DNA from: Planctomycetia bacterium
GTDB lineage: Bacteria > Planctomycetota > Phycisphaerae > Phycisphaerales > SM1A02
DNA: 64,000 nt
Direction: 5' to 3'
NCBI GenBank assembly: GCA_005799495.1
Contig: SYGP01000011.1
Location: 1-64,000, forward strand
Below are positions 8,601-16,347 of this stretch, in pieces; position 1 is the stretch's first letter; every line of letters begins with the position of its first letter. A program made the translations under genes and the position numbers. Below the pieces are notes generated by a model, which saw only the letters and a list, made by a program, of their open reading frames with translations, was not told the origin of the DNA and ran no database searches.

Positions 8601-9848
8601 TCAGAGAGGCTCGGGTCCTACGACTGCCAACGACGCCGTCGCGAGAGCGGTCTCCGAGAACGCTTGTCTGCAGTAGGTGTTCACCGACTCGATCGTCAGC
8701 GCATCGATCTGCGCAACGACTTCTGCCAGTGTGCGCGCCCGACCCACACGGTAGATGTCGCTTGCGATGGCCGCCGCGCGCGCAGACGACCGTTCACCGT
8801 TCATGATCGTGCCGCTCTTGAGCCCGATGATGCCGCGTTCAAACTCATCGCGAGACATCCCCTCCGCCATACGCCGCAGTTCACCGCGAATGCACTCGAT
8901 CGTCCGTGCTGCGCGGTCTGGCGTGCTGCCCGCGTAAATGCTCGAAAGTCCGCGGTCTCGCCCCGCCGCGTAATCCATGCCCACCGAGTAGCACAGACCT
9001 CGCTTCTCCCGAACTTCGCTGAAGAGTCTGTTCGCCATGCCTCCGCCGCCAAGAACGCGCACCACCAGGCGGTGCAACATGCTCGCACTGTCCGACTCCT
9101 TGGGCGCCACCAAGCCGATGCACATGTGCGTTTGTGCGGACTCCTGCCGTTCAAAGGCCGTGCCTCGACGCGCCGGCGCACTCTCGCGCGGTTCATCGGC
9201 ATGACCGCTCCAACCCGAAAGCAGCCCTTCGAGACTTTTCCCAACCTCAATGGCCTCCACACCCCCCACGACACCCATGATGCTGCCGTGCGGTCGTGCC
9301 CGCCTCATCCACGCCGCACGAAGAGATTCCTGTGTGCATGCCCTCAGCCCCGCCTCCGTGCCGAAGCCGTGACGATGAAAGGGGGCGGGGTGCACGATGC
9401 TGCCAAGCAGCATCGAGACATAGTGCTGTGGATCGTCTCGAAGGGACTCGAGGGTCTGCAGCGCGAGATCCCGCGCCGCTTCGACTGCCTCTTCCCCGAT
9501 CTGGGGACGGCGAACCATGTCGGTCAGGAGTTCGAGCATGTGGGGGAGATGCTCCACCAGACAGGTCGCCGTGATGGCGATGTGGTGCATGGCGCTTGCC
9601 GTTCCCCGCTGCACGCCAATCAGGTCGAGTGCGTCGCAGAACGCCCGGCTATCGCGGCTCCCGGCACCCCGCTGAATCACCTCGGCCAGCATCGCGGACT
9701 CCCCCTCACCTGCGGCATCCACCGGATCGCCGGCGGATCCGACGGGCAACAACCAGGCCACTGTCACCGTACTGCTCTCACTGACGGTCTCCACCACGAC
9801 TGGCATGTCACCGACATTCATCGCGCGAATCGGAACAGCGAGAGTCAT
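8601..9848 (-). CDS. M16-family (insulinase-like) protein lacking the zinc site
   Basis: The start ATG 9848 overlaps the dapB stop as ATGA, giving 415 residues, the usual length for bacterial two-domain M16 proteins. The fold is recognisable from the second-domain segment with the Arg/Tyr motif (VREKRGLCYSVGMDYAAGRD, about residue 295) and the following GSTPDRAARTIE stretch. The place of the catalytic HxxEH, near residue 50, reads MLAEVIQRG, so no zinc ligands are present. In this family an inactive R/Y-type subunit can pair with an active HxxEH subunit, as in the mitochondrial processing protease and several bacterial heterodimers. The gene at 18691-19914 carries HFLEH and is the obvious candidate partner, though nine kilobases away. 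The pairing is inference. Confidence 0.82.
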   Translation of the reverse strand: MTLAVPIRAMNVGDMPVVVETVSESSTVTVAWLLPVGSAGDPVDAAGEGESAMLAEVIQRGAGSRDSRAFCDALDLIGVQRGTASAMHHIAITATCLVEHLPHMLELLTDMVRRPQIGEEAVEAARDLALQTLESLRDDPQHYVSMLLGSIVHPAPFHRHGFGTEAGLRACTQESLRAAWMRRARPHGSIMGVVGGVEAIEVGKSLEGLLSGWSGHADEPRESAPARRGTAFERQESAQTHMCIGLVAPKESDSASMLHRLVVRVLGGGGMANRLFSEVREKRGLCYSVGMDYAAGRDRGLSSIYAGSTPDRAARTIECIRGELRRMAEGMSRDEFERGIIGLKSGTIMNGERSSARAAAIASDIYRVGRARTLAEVVAQIDALTIESVNTYCRQAFSETALATASLAVVGPEPL

Positions 9849-10582
9849 GATCGGGATTTCCTCCAGCATGCGAACCAGTCGTCCATGGTGTAAAGACCAG
9901 CCTTTTGTCGGCAAATCCACTGCGCCATCGCCAGCGCACCCTGCGCAAAGAGGTCGCGGTCCTTGGCCTCGTGGCGAAGCGTGATTCGCTCGGCAGAACC
10001 ATCCCAAACCAAAGCATGATCGCCCACCACGTCACCTTCGCGGACCGACTCGATCCGCGCAGCATCGATCTGCTGACCTCCTCGCGCAGCCGCATCCGCA
10101 AGGGCGATCGCAGTGCCAGATGGCTTGTCGAGCTTGCGTGTGTGATGCACTTCCCGAATGGACAGCGCGAACTCCCCACCAAGAAGTCGCGCAGCCTCCG
10201 TTGTCAGATGACGCATGACTGCCACGCCCAGCGAGGTATTGGGCGACACAAGGATGGGTATTTCGACCGATGCCTCACGCAGGACGGCGTTTGTGGCCGC
10301 CGTCAGACCCGTTGTTCCGACCAAAAGTGCCGCCCGCACCGCGCGAGCACGGCGAGTTGCCTCTGGAGTGCCATCGCTCGATGAGAAGTCGATGATCACA
10401 TGCGTTCCAGCGGGACAGGCATCGTGAAGTCCACTGCGATCCGCTCGACCCACCACTTCCACCTGTCCCGATGACGCCGAACAGAGTCGATCGATCCGTT
10501 GACCCATCCTGCCCGAGGCACCGAAGAGAAAAACTTTCAGATGAAGGTCTTGACAAGATGAGGGTGTTTGTGGAATCATCAT
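9845..10582 (-). CDS. dapB: 4-hydroxy-tetrahydrodipicolinate reductase
   Basis: DapB reduces 4-hydroxy-tetrahydrodipicolinate with NAD(P)H in the diaminopimelate/lysine pathway, in the cytoplasm. The 245-residue protein has the nucleotide-binding GASGRMGQR (about 19-27), the GTTGL segment (about 92), the catalytic region HHTRKLDKPSGTA (about 150-163; His-His and Lys match the family's acid/base and substrate residues) and the RDLFAQGAL C-terminal signature. It is a little shorter than the usual 265-270. ATG codons at 10582 and 10579 are both possible. Its stop overlaps the start of the M16-like gene, so the two are coupled. Upstream there is an 8-base inverted repeat that could be an operator. 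Confidence 0.93.
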   Translation of the reverse strand: MMIPQTPSSCQDLHLKVFLFGASGRMGQRIDRLCSASSGQVEVVGRADRSGLHDACPAGTHVIIDFSSSDGTPEATRRARAVRAALLVGTTGLTAATNAVLREASVEIPILVSPNTSLGVAVMRHLTTEAARLLGGEFALSIREVHHTRKLDKPSGTAIALADAAARGGQQIDAARIESVREGDVVGDHALVWDGSAERITLRHEAKDRDLFAQGALAMAQWICRQKAGLYTMDDWFACWRKSRS

Positions 10583-10598
10583 GTCAAGATTTGATCGT

Positions 10599-10626
10599 GA
10601 ACAGTCGATAACACCAATGACTGTTC
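10599..10626. promoter_or_regulatory. Inverted repeat upstream of dapB
   Basis: GAACAGTC at 10599-10606 is repeated inverted as GACTGTTC at 10619-10626, with a 12-base spacer. The element lies 17 bases before the dapB start codon and 75 bases before the small lysine-rich gene on the other strand. Two half-sites with about two helical turns between their outer edges suit a dimeric repressor, but a hairpin in the dapB leader is equally possible. The assignment rests on symmetry alone. Confidence 0.4.
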
Positions 10627-10640
10627 CTGAGTGTGCGTCT

Positions 10641-10684
10641 TCGTTACGCTGGCGCAGGCTCTCTCCGACGCATTAGCGTAACGA
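10641..10684 (+). promoter_or_regulatory. 10-bp stem-loop in the leader of the lysine-rich peptide gene
   Basis: TCGTTACGCT (10641-10650) pairs perfectly with AGCGTAACGA (10675-10684) around a 24-base loop. The right arm ends directly before the AAAGG that would serve as ribosome binding site for the 19-residue reading frame at 10701. In RNA the stem would place the ribosome site at the foot of a hairpin; as DNA it would be a palindromic operator with two 10-bp half-sites. Confidence 0.45.
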
Positions 10685-10700
10685 CAAAGGAAGCCACACC

Positions 10701-10760
10701 ATGGCAAAGAAGAAGAAGGCTGCGAAGAAGGCTGCGAAGAAGGCCAAGAAGAGCCGCTAA
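10701..10760 (+). CDS. 19-residue lysine/alanine-rich basic peptide
   Basis: The frame encodes MAKKKKAAKKAAKKAKKSR: eleven Lys/Arg, six Ala, one Ser and the initiator Met. An AAAGGAAG ribosome-binding-like sequence precedes ATG 10701, a 10-bp leader hairpin stands upstream, and a strong intrinsic terminator begins 24 bases after the stop. The unit therefore looks like a complete, independent gene. KKAAKKAAKK repeats resemble the C-terminal tails of histone-H1-like bacterial proteins, so nucleic-acid binding is the simplest guess. The sequence is too short for homology to prove it. A non-coding RNA with a chance open frame is the main alternative. Confidence 0.6.
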   Translation: MAKKKKAAKKAAKKAKKSR

Positions 10761-10784
10761 GTCGCAGTGAATGGATGATTTGTA

Positions 10785-10833
10785 CCGAAAGCCGGCACAG
10801 TGCCGGCTTTCGGTGCGTTTTGGGCTTTATTTT
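10785..10833 (+). terminator. Strong rho-independent terminator
   Basis: CCGAAAGCCGGCA (10785-10797) and TGCCGGCTTTCGG (10801-10813) form a perfect 13-bp stem with a CAG loop, followed by T-rich runs at 10818-10821 and 10826-10833. It ends the transcript carrying the 19-residue gene and insulates it from the ferredoxin gene. Confidence 0.85.
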
Positions 10834-10862
10834 CGCACGTTTCGCTACTATCCCGACCCGTC

Positions 10863-11129
10863 ATGCCGCACATCATTGCTGAACCCTGCATCGGTACCAA
10901 AGACGCTTCATGCGTTGAAGTCTGCCCCGTTGACTGCATCCACCCAACGAAGAAGGGTGAGAAGTTTTCTGAGTGCACACAGCTCTACATCGACCCAGAC
11001 ACATGCATCGACTGCGGACTCTGCGTCGATGAGTGTCCCGTTCAAGCCATCTTCCCAAAAGATGACTTGCCCGCCGAGTGGTCGAAGTACATCCAGATCA
11101 ACGCAGATTTTTTCAAGAAGAAGACCTGA
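10863..11129 (+). CDS. Seven-iron [3Fe-4S][4Fe-4S] ferredoxin
   Basis: The protein has 88 residues. Cys 9, 17 and 58 would hold the 3Fe-4S cluster and Cys 21, 48, 51 and 54 the 4Fe-4S cluster, matching the CxxxxxxxCxxxCP and CxxCxxCxxxCP pattern of FdxA-type ferredoxins. Cys 25 and 38 are additional. It is a small soluble electron carrier of the cytoplasm. The start ATG 10863 is preceded by no clear ribosome site; a TACTAT hexamer at 10846-10851 could be a -10 box, giving an almost leaderless mRNA. The gene sits alone, convergent with the gene ending at 11226. Confidence 0.9.
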   Translation: MPHIIAEPCIGTKDASCVEVCPVDCIHPTKKGEKFSECTQLYIDPDTCIDCGLCVDECPVQAIFPKDDLPAEWSKYIQINADFFKKKT

Positions 11130-11225
11130 TCCTTTCCCCCTGTTGGACGCGCCGCGAGTTGCTGCGGGGTGTGCAGGAGAGGATCGGTGGCACGCAGCGA
11201 ACGCGCCGCGGCGCGCGAGGCGCGA

Positions 11226-11636
11226 TCAATCCGCCTCGTGCGCAAGTTTGGTCACATTGCTTGTCGCATTCGGCTTTTCGGTCCAATCCTGAACCGTATC
11301 GCCCAAGTTGAGTTCTGACGGCATCGTCTTGCGGTAGCCCAACTTGCGAACAACCTCCAAGACATCGGTCCAGGCTGGGAATGTCTTGTGGTTGACCCGT
11401 TTGAAGGCGTCAATCGCCATCAGGAAGGTGTACTGCTCACGGCTCATCTCGCCCTCTTCGGCGGACTTCACGAAGTCCGTCAATCGCCGACCGGGACCGC
11501 GGCGGCGTTCCAGATTGGTCGCTGATGCAGGCTGCAAATCGCGGCGATCGATTCCAATGCGCCGATCAATCACAGACTTTTCCGGTTCCGATGTGGGCTT
11601 GTTCGCATCTGAGGTCGCCATCGCTGCGGTCTCCAC
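11226..11636 (-). CDS. Conserved hypothetical protein with RR-rich linker
   Basis: The protein has 136 residues, or 131 if it starts at the second Met (11621). The N-terminal third is polar and contains spaced Arg pairs (DRRIGIDRR, then ERRRGPGRRLTD) like those at the start of PilZ-type domains. The C-terminal part (about 65-136) is a compact alpha-helical segment with FLMAIDAFKRVNHKTFPAWTDV. No catalytic motif or membrane helix is visible. It is convergent with the ferredoxin gene and divergent from the membrane protein at 11681. Function unknown. Confidence 0.65.
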   Translation of the reverse strand: METAAMATSDANKPTSEPEKSVIDRRIGIDRRDLQPASATNLERRRGPGRRLTDFVKSAEEGEMSREQYTFLMAIDAFKRVNHKTFPAWTDVLEVVRKLGYRKTMPSELNLGDTVQDWTEKPNATSNVTKLAHEAD

Positions 11637-11680
11637 TGGGTGAACGCGTACTGTAGCCTTTCCTGTGAGCGTTCCACATC

Positions 11681-12154
11681 ATGAGCCAACAGTCTGACTC
11701 GGTCGATGGTCCGCTCAACTGGTTCCCTGCCTTGATGGGGTGGATTCTTCCGGGACTTGGGCAGGTGCTGCTTGGACATCGCCAACGCGGTTTTCGAGCA
11801 ATGGGCGGCATTCTTGGGATTTTTTTGGCTGGAGTTCTCGTGGGTGGCGTGGACTGCGTCGACCGCCGCGAAGATGCGCTCTGGTTCTACGCGCAGGCGG
11901 GCGCGGGCCCCGTTGCCTTTGCTGCCGACTGGGCGAACAGCGCTCTCTTGAAGACGGGCAGGGTGGGTCGGCTCATCCCGTCACCGCCATCGAACCCTCG
12001 CCTTCCACCCCCGCAGGTCACTTCGTTCAAGACGGTGACGATGTCGAATGAGGTCGGCACACTGTTCTGTTTCACGGCTGGACTGATGAATGTTGTCGTG
12101 ATCCTTGATGCGCTTCGGAGGCAACCGGCCAATCCCAAGGGGTGGACCGCATGA
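11681..12154 (+). CDS. Small membrane protein with an N-terminal WFPALMGWILPGLGQ motif
   Basis: The protein has 157 residues. A first helix, about residues 13-31, contains Pro-Gly-Leu-Gly-Gln, as in many TM2-like and planctomycete membrane proteins. A second follows at about 40-58 and a third near 125-145, with a soluble loop between the second and third. It is coupled to the next small membrane protein gene through an ATGA overlap at 12151-12154, so the two probably form one unit. I do not know its function. Confidence 0.68.
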   Translation: MSQQSDSVDGPLNWFPALMGWILPGLGQVLLGHRQRGFRAMGGILGIFLAGVLVGGVDCVDRREDALWFYAQAGAGPVAFAADWANSALLKTGRVGRLIPSPPSNPRLPPPQVTSFKTVTMSNEVGTLFCFTAGLMNVVVILDALRRQPANPKGWTA

Positions 12155-12402
12155 GCGATCTGGTCGCTTGGCTGCCGTTCCTGCAACCCATCACCGCCCT
12201 CGGGAACGCATGGTGGTTGCTGATGGTGCCGCTCGTTTTTGGTGTCGCGGTTGTGCACCGAGCGGTGCAAGATCAGAGCATGGATGGATACTGGGGTCGC
12301 GTGATCCGCCTCACGGTCAAGGCGAATGCCGTTCTTGGCTTGCTCGCGCTCGCCATTTACCTGTTCGTGTACTTCGTCATCCCCCTGCTCCGCGCTGACT
12401 GA
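12151..12402 (+). CDS. Small two-helix membrane protein
   Basis: The start at ATG 12151 overlaps the stop of the previous gene as ATGA. An ATG nine bases earlier (12142) is in frame but less likely. The 83 residues hold two hydrophobic helices (about 20-38 and 58-80) joined by a polar loop with DGYWGRVIRLTVK. No family is recognised. The pairing with the previous gene suggests a small membrane complex. It is convergent with the helicase gene. Confidence 0.62.
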   Translation: MSDLVAWLPFLQPITALGNAWWLLMVPLVFGVAVVHRAVQDQSMDGYWGRVIRLTVKANAVLGLLALAIYLFVYFVIPLLRAD

Positions 12403-12418
12403 CTGCGTCGCCAGTCGG

Positions 12419-13822
12419 TCACTTCACCGTGCGGCGAACGCCGGAACCTTGCTTCTGCCCCAGCGTGATCGGCGCCGATCGCTGACGCTTCTTCTTTCCG
12501 AGGGACTTCCCCGAACTTCCCTTGCGTCGACCGTCATCCGATCGCTCCCAGTGCAGCGGCTTCTGCCCAACACCACCGCGAAGTCGCGGCGCACCTCCGC
12601 CAAAGTCCGCTTTCGCCCCCTGCCGTCGCGGTTGCGTGCGGACACTCCTCTCGCGCTGATACGGCGTGAAATCAGGGAGTGTGAACGCCGCCGTCACCAC
12701 GCCCGACAGCGCCTCAATCGCTCGCCAGGCACCGAACTCATCACGGTCCACGAATGTGAAGCTCTCCGCCTCTCCGCCGCCGTGTCCTGCTCGGCCCACC
12801 CGGTGCACGAAGTCCTCGGGCATCAGTGGAACGTCGTAGTTCACCACCGACTTGATGCGCGGCACATGCAGGCCGCGAGCAGCCACATCCGTCGCCACGA
12901 GGCAATCCACCCTTCCCGCGGCGAATGCGGCAAGTGCCTCGTTTCGTGCCCGCTGAGAACGATCGCCATGCAGGACATCGACAGAAATCTTGTGCCGTCG
13001 CAGCGCCTGTGTGACCCAGCCCGCACGGCGTCTCGTTCGCACATAGACCACCAAGCCCTTCATGTGGTGTTCACGGATCAGTGCAACGAGGAGCGCCGAC
13101 TTGTCGTCATCCGCCACATCGCAGCGCACATGTCGTCGGTGCGCGGGGGCGTTTCGGAGGCCGACATCTACTCGCTTTGGATCCCGCAGCAACTGCAGGA
13201 CACGCGATTCGGTCGCCGCGGGCAGCGTTGCGCTCAAGCACACCACCTGACGATCGGTCGGTACCCAACCCATCACACGCTCAACCTGCGGCATGAAACC
13301 CATGTCCATCATTCGGTCCGCCTCGTCCACGACCACACACGAAACGCGCGCGAGCGTCAGTGCTCCGAGATCGAGCAGTTCCAGGAGCCGCCCCGGCGTT
13401 CCCACAAGAATGTCCAAGCCGCCCGAAACCATCTCTCGCTGCGGCGCAAGCGCACTCTTGCCGAACACGGCGCCGATCCGCAGCACGCTTCCCTTGGCGG
13501 CTTCCGTGAGATCGCCCGCAACCTGCTGCGCCAGTTCACGCGTGGGTGAAAGAACGATTGCTCGGAGTCTCTCGTGTGGGTTCACGAACCGGACGCCCCG
13601 CCCAGCCTTGTGTCGCTCGGGAGGCTGCAGGAGGAGTTGGGACAGAAGCGGCACCCCAAAGGCGAGTGTCTTCCCACTTCCTGTCGGCGCGAGAGCGAGG
13701 ATATCGCGGCGTTCCATGAACGGCGTGTGCACCGCGGCCTGCACCGCCGTGGGCGATCCGAAGCCAAGCCGATCGAGTGTGCCACGCAGGTGCGCAGGGA
13801 TGTCTGATGGCCTCGGTGTCAC
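12419..13822 (-). CDS. DEAD-box ATP-dependent RNA helicase (RhlE-like)
   Basis: The protein has 467 residues with the helicase motifs in order: Q motif (GFGSPTAVQ), I (APTGSGKT, about 44-51), Ia (PTRELA), II (DEAD, about 165), III (SAT, about 197), IV/V (ATDVAARGL) and VI near residue 340. Motif VI reads HRVGRAGH rather than the usual HRxGRxGR, so the last arginine is replaced by histidine. The C-terminus is basic and glycine-rich, as in RNA-binding tails of RhlE proteins. It unwinds structured RNA during ribosome assembly or decay in the cytoplasm. The start lies 45 bases from that of the divergent LemA gene. Confidence 0.88.
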   Translation of the reverse strand: MTPRPSDIPAHLRGTLDRLGFGSPTAVQAAVHTPFMERRDILALAPTGSGKTLAFGVPLLSQLLLQPPERHKAGRGVRFVNPHERLRAIVLSPTRELAQQVAGDLTEAAKGSVLRIGAVFGKSALAPQREMVSGGLDILVGTPGRLLELLDLGALTLARVSCVVVDEADRMMDMGFMPQVERVMGWVPTDRQVVCLSATLPAATESRVLQLLRDPKRVDVGLRNAPAHRRHVRCDVADDDKSALLVALIREHHMKGLVVYVRTRRRAGWVTQALRRHKISVDVLHGDRSQRARNEALAAFAAGRVDCLVATDVAARGLHVPRIKSVVNYDVPLMPEDFVHRVGRAGHGGGEAESFTFVDRDEFGAWRAIEALSGVVTAAFTLPDFTPYQRERSVRTQPRRQGAKADFGGGAPRLRGGVGQKPLHWERSDDGRRKGSSGKSLGKKKRQRSAPITLGQKQGSGVRRTVK

Positions 13823-13867
13823 TTGGGCGCAAGGGTAGTGTGGTCTGCCTGTCTATTCTTTGGCCGT

Positions 13868-14458
13868 ATGGGGATCGTGCTTGGAGCCATCGCCTGTGCC
13901 GTTGCCATTCCTCTGGTGTGGGTGTGGATGACCTACAACGGCTTCGTCCGCGGACGCGTTCGCGCGCAGGCGGCATTCAGCCAGATTGATGTGCAGCTCA
14001 AGCGCCGCTGCGACCTGAGTCCCAATCTGGTCGAGACCGTGAAGGGTGCCATGGCACATGAACGGCAAACGCTCGAGGCGGTGACGCGCGCTCGTCAAAC
14101 TGCGCTCGCCGGTCTCGGAGCGCTGAAGATGACGCCGGGTGACTTCGCTGCGCTTCGCACCGTGGCAAACGCAAGCCAGTCGCTCGACCGACTCTTGGCG
14201 GGACTTCGGGTTTCCGTGGAGAACTATCCAGATCTCAAGACATCCACCAATGTCCTCGCACTGCAGGAGGAGTTGGCTTCGACGGAAAACCGCATCGCAT
14301 TCTCACGACAGGCCTACAACGATTCCGTGATGTCCTACAACACATCGCTGTCCGTCTTTCCTTCCAACGTGCTCGCTCGTCTCTTTGGATTTGCGTCCAT
14401 GGGACTCTTTGAAGCGGGAGAGGGTGATCGCGCCCTTCCTGAGGTGCGCCTTTCCTAG
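13868..14458 (+). CDS. LemA-family membrane-anchored protein
   Basis: The protein has 196 residues. One N-terminal membrane helix is followed by the LemA helical bundle, starting with YNGFVRGRVRAQAAFSQIDVQLKRR and containing the family's SPNLVETVKG and RQAYNDSVMSYNTSLSVFPSN segments. ATG 13868 was chosen because it opens directly into the membrane helix. LemA proteins very often precede an M48 metalloprotease gene, as here, where the protease starts 29 bases downstream. A role beside the protease in the envelope is inferred from this linkage. Confidence 0.9.
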   Translation: MGIVLGAIACAVAIPLVWVWMTYNGFVRGRVRAQAAFSQIDVQLKRRCDLSPNLVETVKGAMAHERQTLEAVTRARQTALAGLGALKMTPGDFAALRTVANASQSLDRLLAGLRVSVENYPDLKTSTNVLALQEELASTENRIAFSRQAYNDSVMSYNTSLSVFPSNVLARLFGFASMGLFEAGEGDRALPEVRLS

Positions 14459-14487
14459 TCCGATCGGCAGCCCCGCACTCCACTCCG

Positions 14488-16347
14488 ATGGCATCGTTCT
14501 TTGAACATCAGGACCGTGCACAGTCACGCACAGTCTGGCTCGTCGCTCTCTTCCTCTTTGGAATGTCTGGGGTGATTGGTGCTGTCACGATGGTGACCGT
14601 CGGTGTTCATCCTCCAGCATGGCCTCTCGGCATCCTCATCGGTGGATGCATGGTCGGCATCCCGTTCCTCTACAAACTGCTCACGCTCAGCGGCAGTGGA
14701 CAATCGGTCGCGGAATCACTGGGCTGCACGCGAATCGATCCGGGTTCGCAAGATCCCGCGGAGCGCAAGGTGTTGAATGTCGTGGAGGAAATGGCCATCG
14801 CCAGCGGCATGCCTGTGCCGCCCGTGTTTGTGATGGAAGACTCTTCCATCAATGCCTTTGCTGCTGGTGGCACACCGCAGAACGCCGCCCTTGGCGTCTC
14901 GCGTGGAGCGATCGAATCCCTAACGCGCGATGAGCTTCAGGGTGTGATGGCGCATGAGTTCAGCCACATTTTTCACGGCGACATGCGGATCAACATCCGT
15001 GCCGTGGCCGCCATCTTCGGCGTGATGGCGGTTGGGCTGATCGGTCAGATAATGCTTCGCGCGGCCGCGGGCTCACGCCGAAAGAAGGACACCGCCGGCA
15101 TCGTCGTGATTGCCATTGCACTGATCGTCATCGGTGGGATCGGGACCTTCTTTGCGCGGCTGATGCAGGCCGCGATCAGTCGGCAGCGCGAGTTCCTCGC
15201 TGACGCCAGCGCCGTGCAGTACACGCGGAATCCCGCCGGCATCGCTGGCGCGCTTCGCAAGATCGCCCAGCAATACGGAAGCGCCGTCTCCTCCCCGCAC
15301 GCGAGTCAGTTCAATCACATGTTCTTCGCTTCTGGCTTCCAGGCATTCTTCGCATCGCACCCACCAATCGATGTCCGCATTGCACGAATCGAGGCGATCG
15401 CCGGCGGTGTTCTCCCGCCTGCACCTGCAGCCACTCCCACGCCGGATGCCCAACCGAGTCGCGTGGCAAGCCGGCCGATGCGGCCCATCCCCGGCAGTTT
15501 GGCTGCCAGCATTGCTGCGATCGGTTGTGTGCCGGCCGAAGGACTTCGGGTTGTGCACTCTGCCATTGATGAGACGTCCCCCGCAATCGAGAATGCAGTC
15601 CACGATCGAATGGGTGCGCGCGCGATCGTTCTTGCTGTGTGCATGCACTCGGATGTCGACCTCTCGGAGCGACAACTTGCCCTGATCCGTTCACGACTGC
15701 CTGATGTCCTTGCAACGGTTCGGCGGCTCATGCCCATTCTTCATTCGTACGGAACCCAACACCGCATGATGGTCGTGGATGTGGCGTGTGCAACGCTTGT
15801 TCGGCTCGATCGCGCGGAGTACGGCTCGTTCCGCTCACTCCTCGCGGATGTCGTCCGCGTGGATGGCACGACGACGCTGTTTGAGTGGGTTGTGTTGCAG
15901 GTCCTGCGAATGCGTGTTGAACTTCCCATGAGCCTGAGGACGGGTGAGGTGGCCCGAAAGAACGACGCAAGTCTCCGCGCGCTTGCCGTCCCCGCGGCGC
16001 GGCTGCTTGGTGTGCTCGCCCTCCAGGGCCATCCGGATGAACGCGCCGCGACCGCTGCGTTTCATGCTGGTCTCGACACACTTGACTTTCCGCATGAGGA
16101 ACTGCCTGCGAAGGAACGGCGCACACTCGATGTCGTTGCCCAAGACCTTGATGTCATCAGCATGCTCCGCCCCATGGCTGCGGGGCAGTTCATCGATGCC
16201 GCGCTGGTGTGCGTCTCGCACGATTTGGATACCACCGACCGTGAGTATCTCTTGCTGCGCGCGCTCTCTGAGCGCCTCGGCATACCGCTTCCTCCCATGC
16301 TTCCCAACGATCCCACCACTTCCCGCGCTACGCTGAACCCACAATGA
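14488..16347 (+). CDS. M48-family (HtpX-like) membrane zinc protease with C-terminal extension
   Basis: The protein has 619 residues. Two membrane helices (about 17-37 and 42-60) precede the zinc motif HEFSH (about 154-158); two more follow, and the third ligand is the Glu in REFLADASAVQY (about 235). This matches the HtpX/Ste24 integral-membrane proteases that clear damaged membrane proteins. HtpX itself ends near residue 300, so the remaining 300 residues are an added domain. They begin with a proline-rich linker (about 310-330) and continue as a helical region that includes a DGTTTLFEWVVLQVL segment. The gene follows lemA and overlaps the next lipoprotein gene as ATGA. Confidence 0.9.
   Translation: MASFFEHQDRAQSRTVWLVALFLFGMSGVIGAVTMVTVGVHPPAWPLGILIGGCMVGIPFLYKLLTLSGSGQSVAESLGCTRIDPGSQDPAERKVLNVVEEMAIASGMPVPPVFVMEDSSINAFAAGGTPQNAALGVSRGAIESLTRDELQGVMAHEFSHIFHGDMRINIRAVAAIFGVMAVGLIGQIMLRAAAGSRRKKDTAGIVVIAIALIVIGGIGTFFARLMQAAISRQREFLADASAVQYTRNPAGIAGALRKIAQQYGSAVSSPHASQFNHMFFASGFQAFFASHPPIDVRIARIEAIAGGVLPPAPAATPTPDAQPSRVASRPMRPIPGSLAASIAAIGCVPAEGLRVVHSAIDETSPAIENAVHDRMGARAIVLAVCMHSDVDLSERQLALIRSRLPDVLATVRRLMPILHSYGTQHRMMVVDVACATLVRLDRAEYGSFRSLLADVVRVDGTTTLFEWVVLQVLRMRVELPMSLRTGEVARKNDASLRALAVPAARLLGVLALQGHPDERAATAAFHAGLDTLDFPHEELPAKERRTLDVVAQDLDVISMLRPMAAGQFIDAALVCVSHDLDTTDREYLLLRALSERLGIPLPPMLPNDPTTSRATLNPQ

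Noticed and set aside
10571-10700. Lysine riboswitch for dapB
   Set aside because: The space before dapB is too short and the conserved junction sequences are absent; only small inverted repeats are present.
11203-11216. GC-only palindrome CGCGCCGCGGCGCG between two convergent genes
   Set aside because: It has no loop and no T-run, so it is not a convincing terminator; likely chance in GC-rich DNA.
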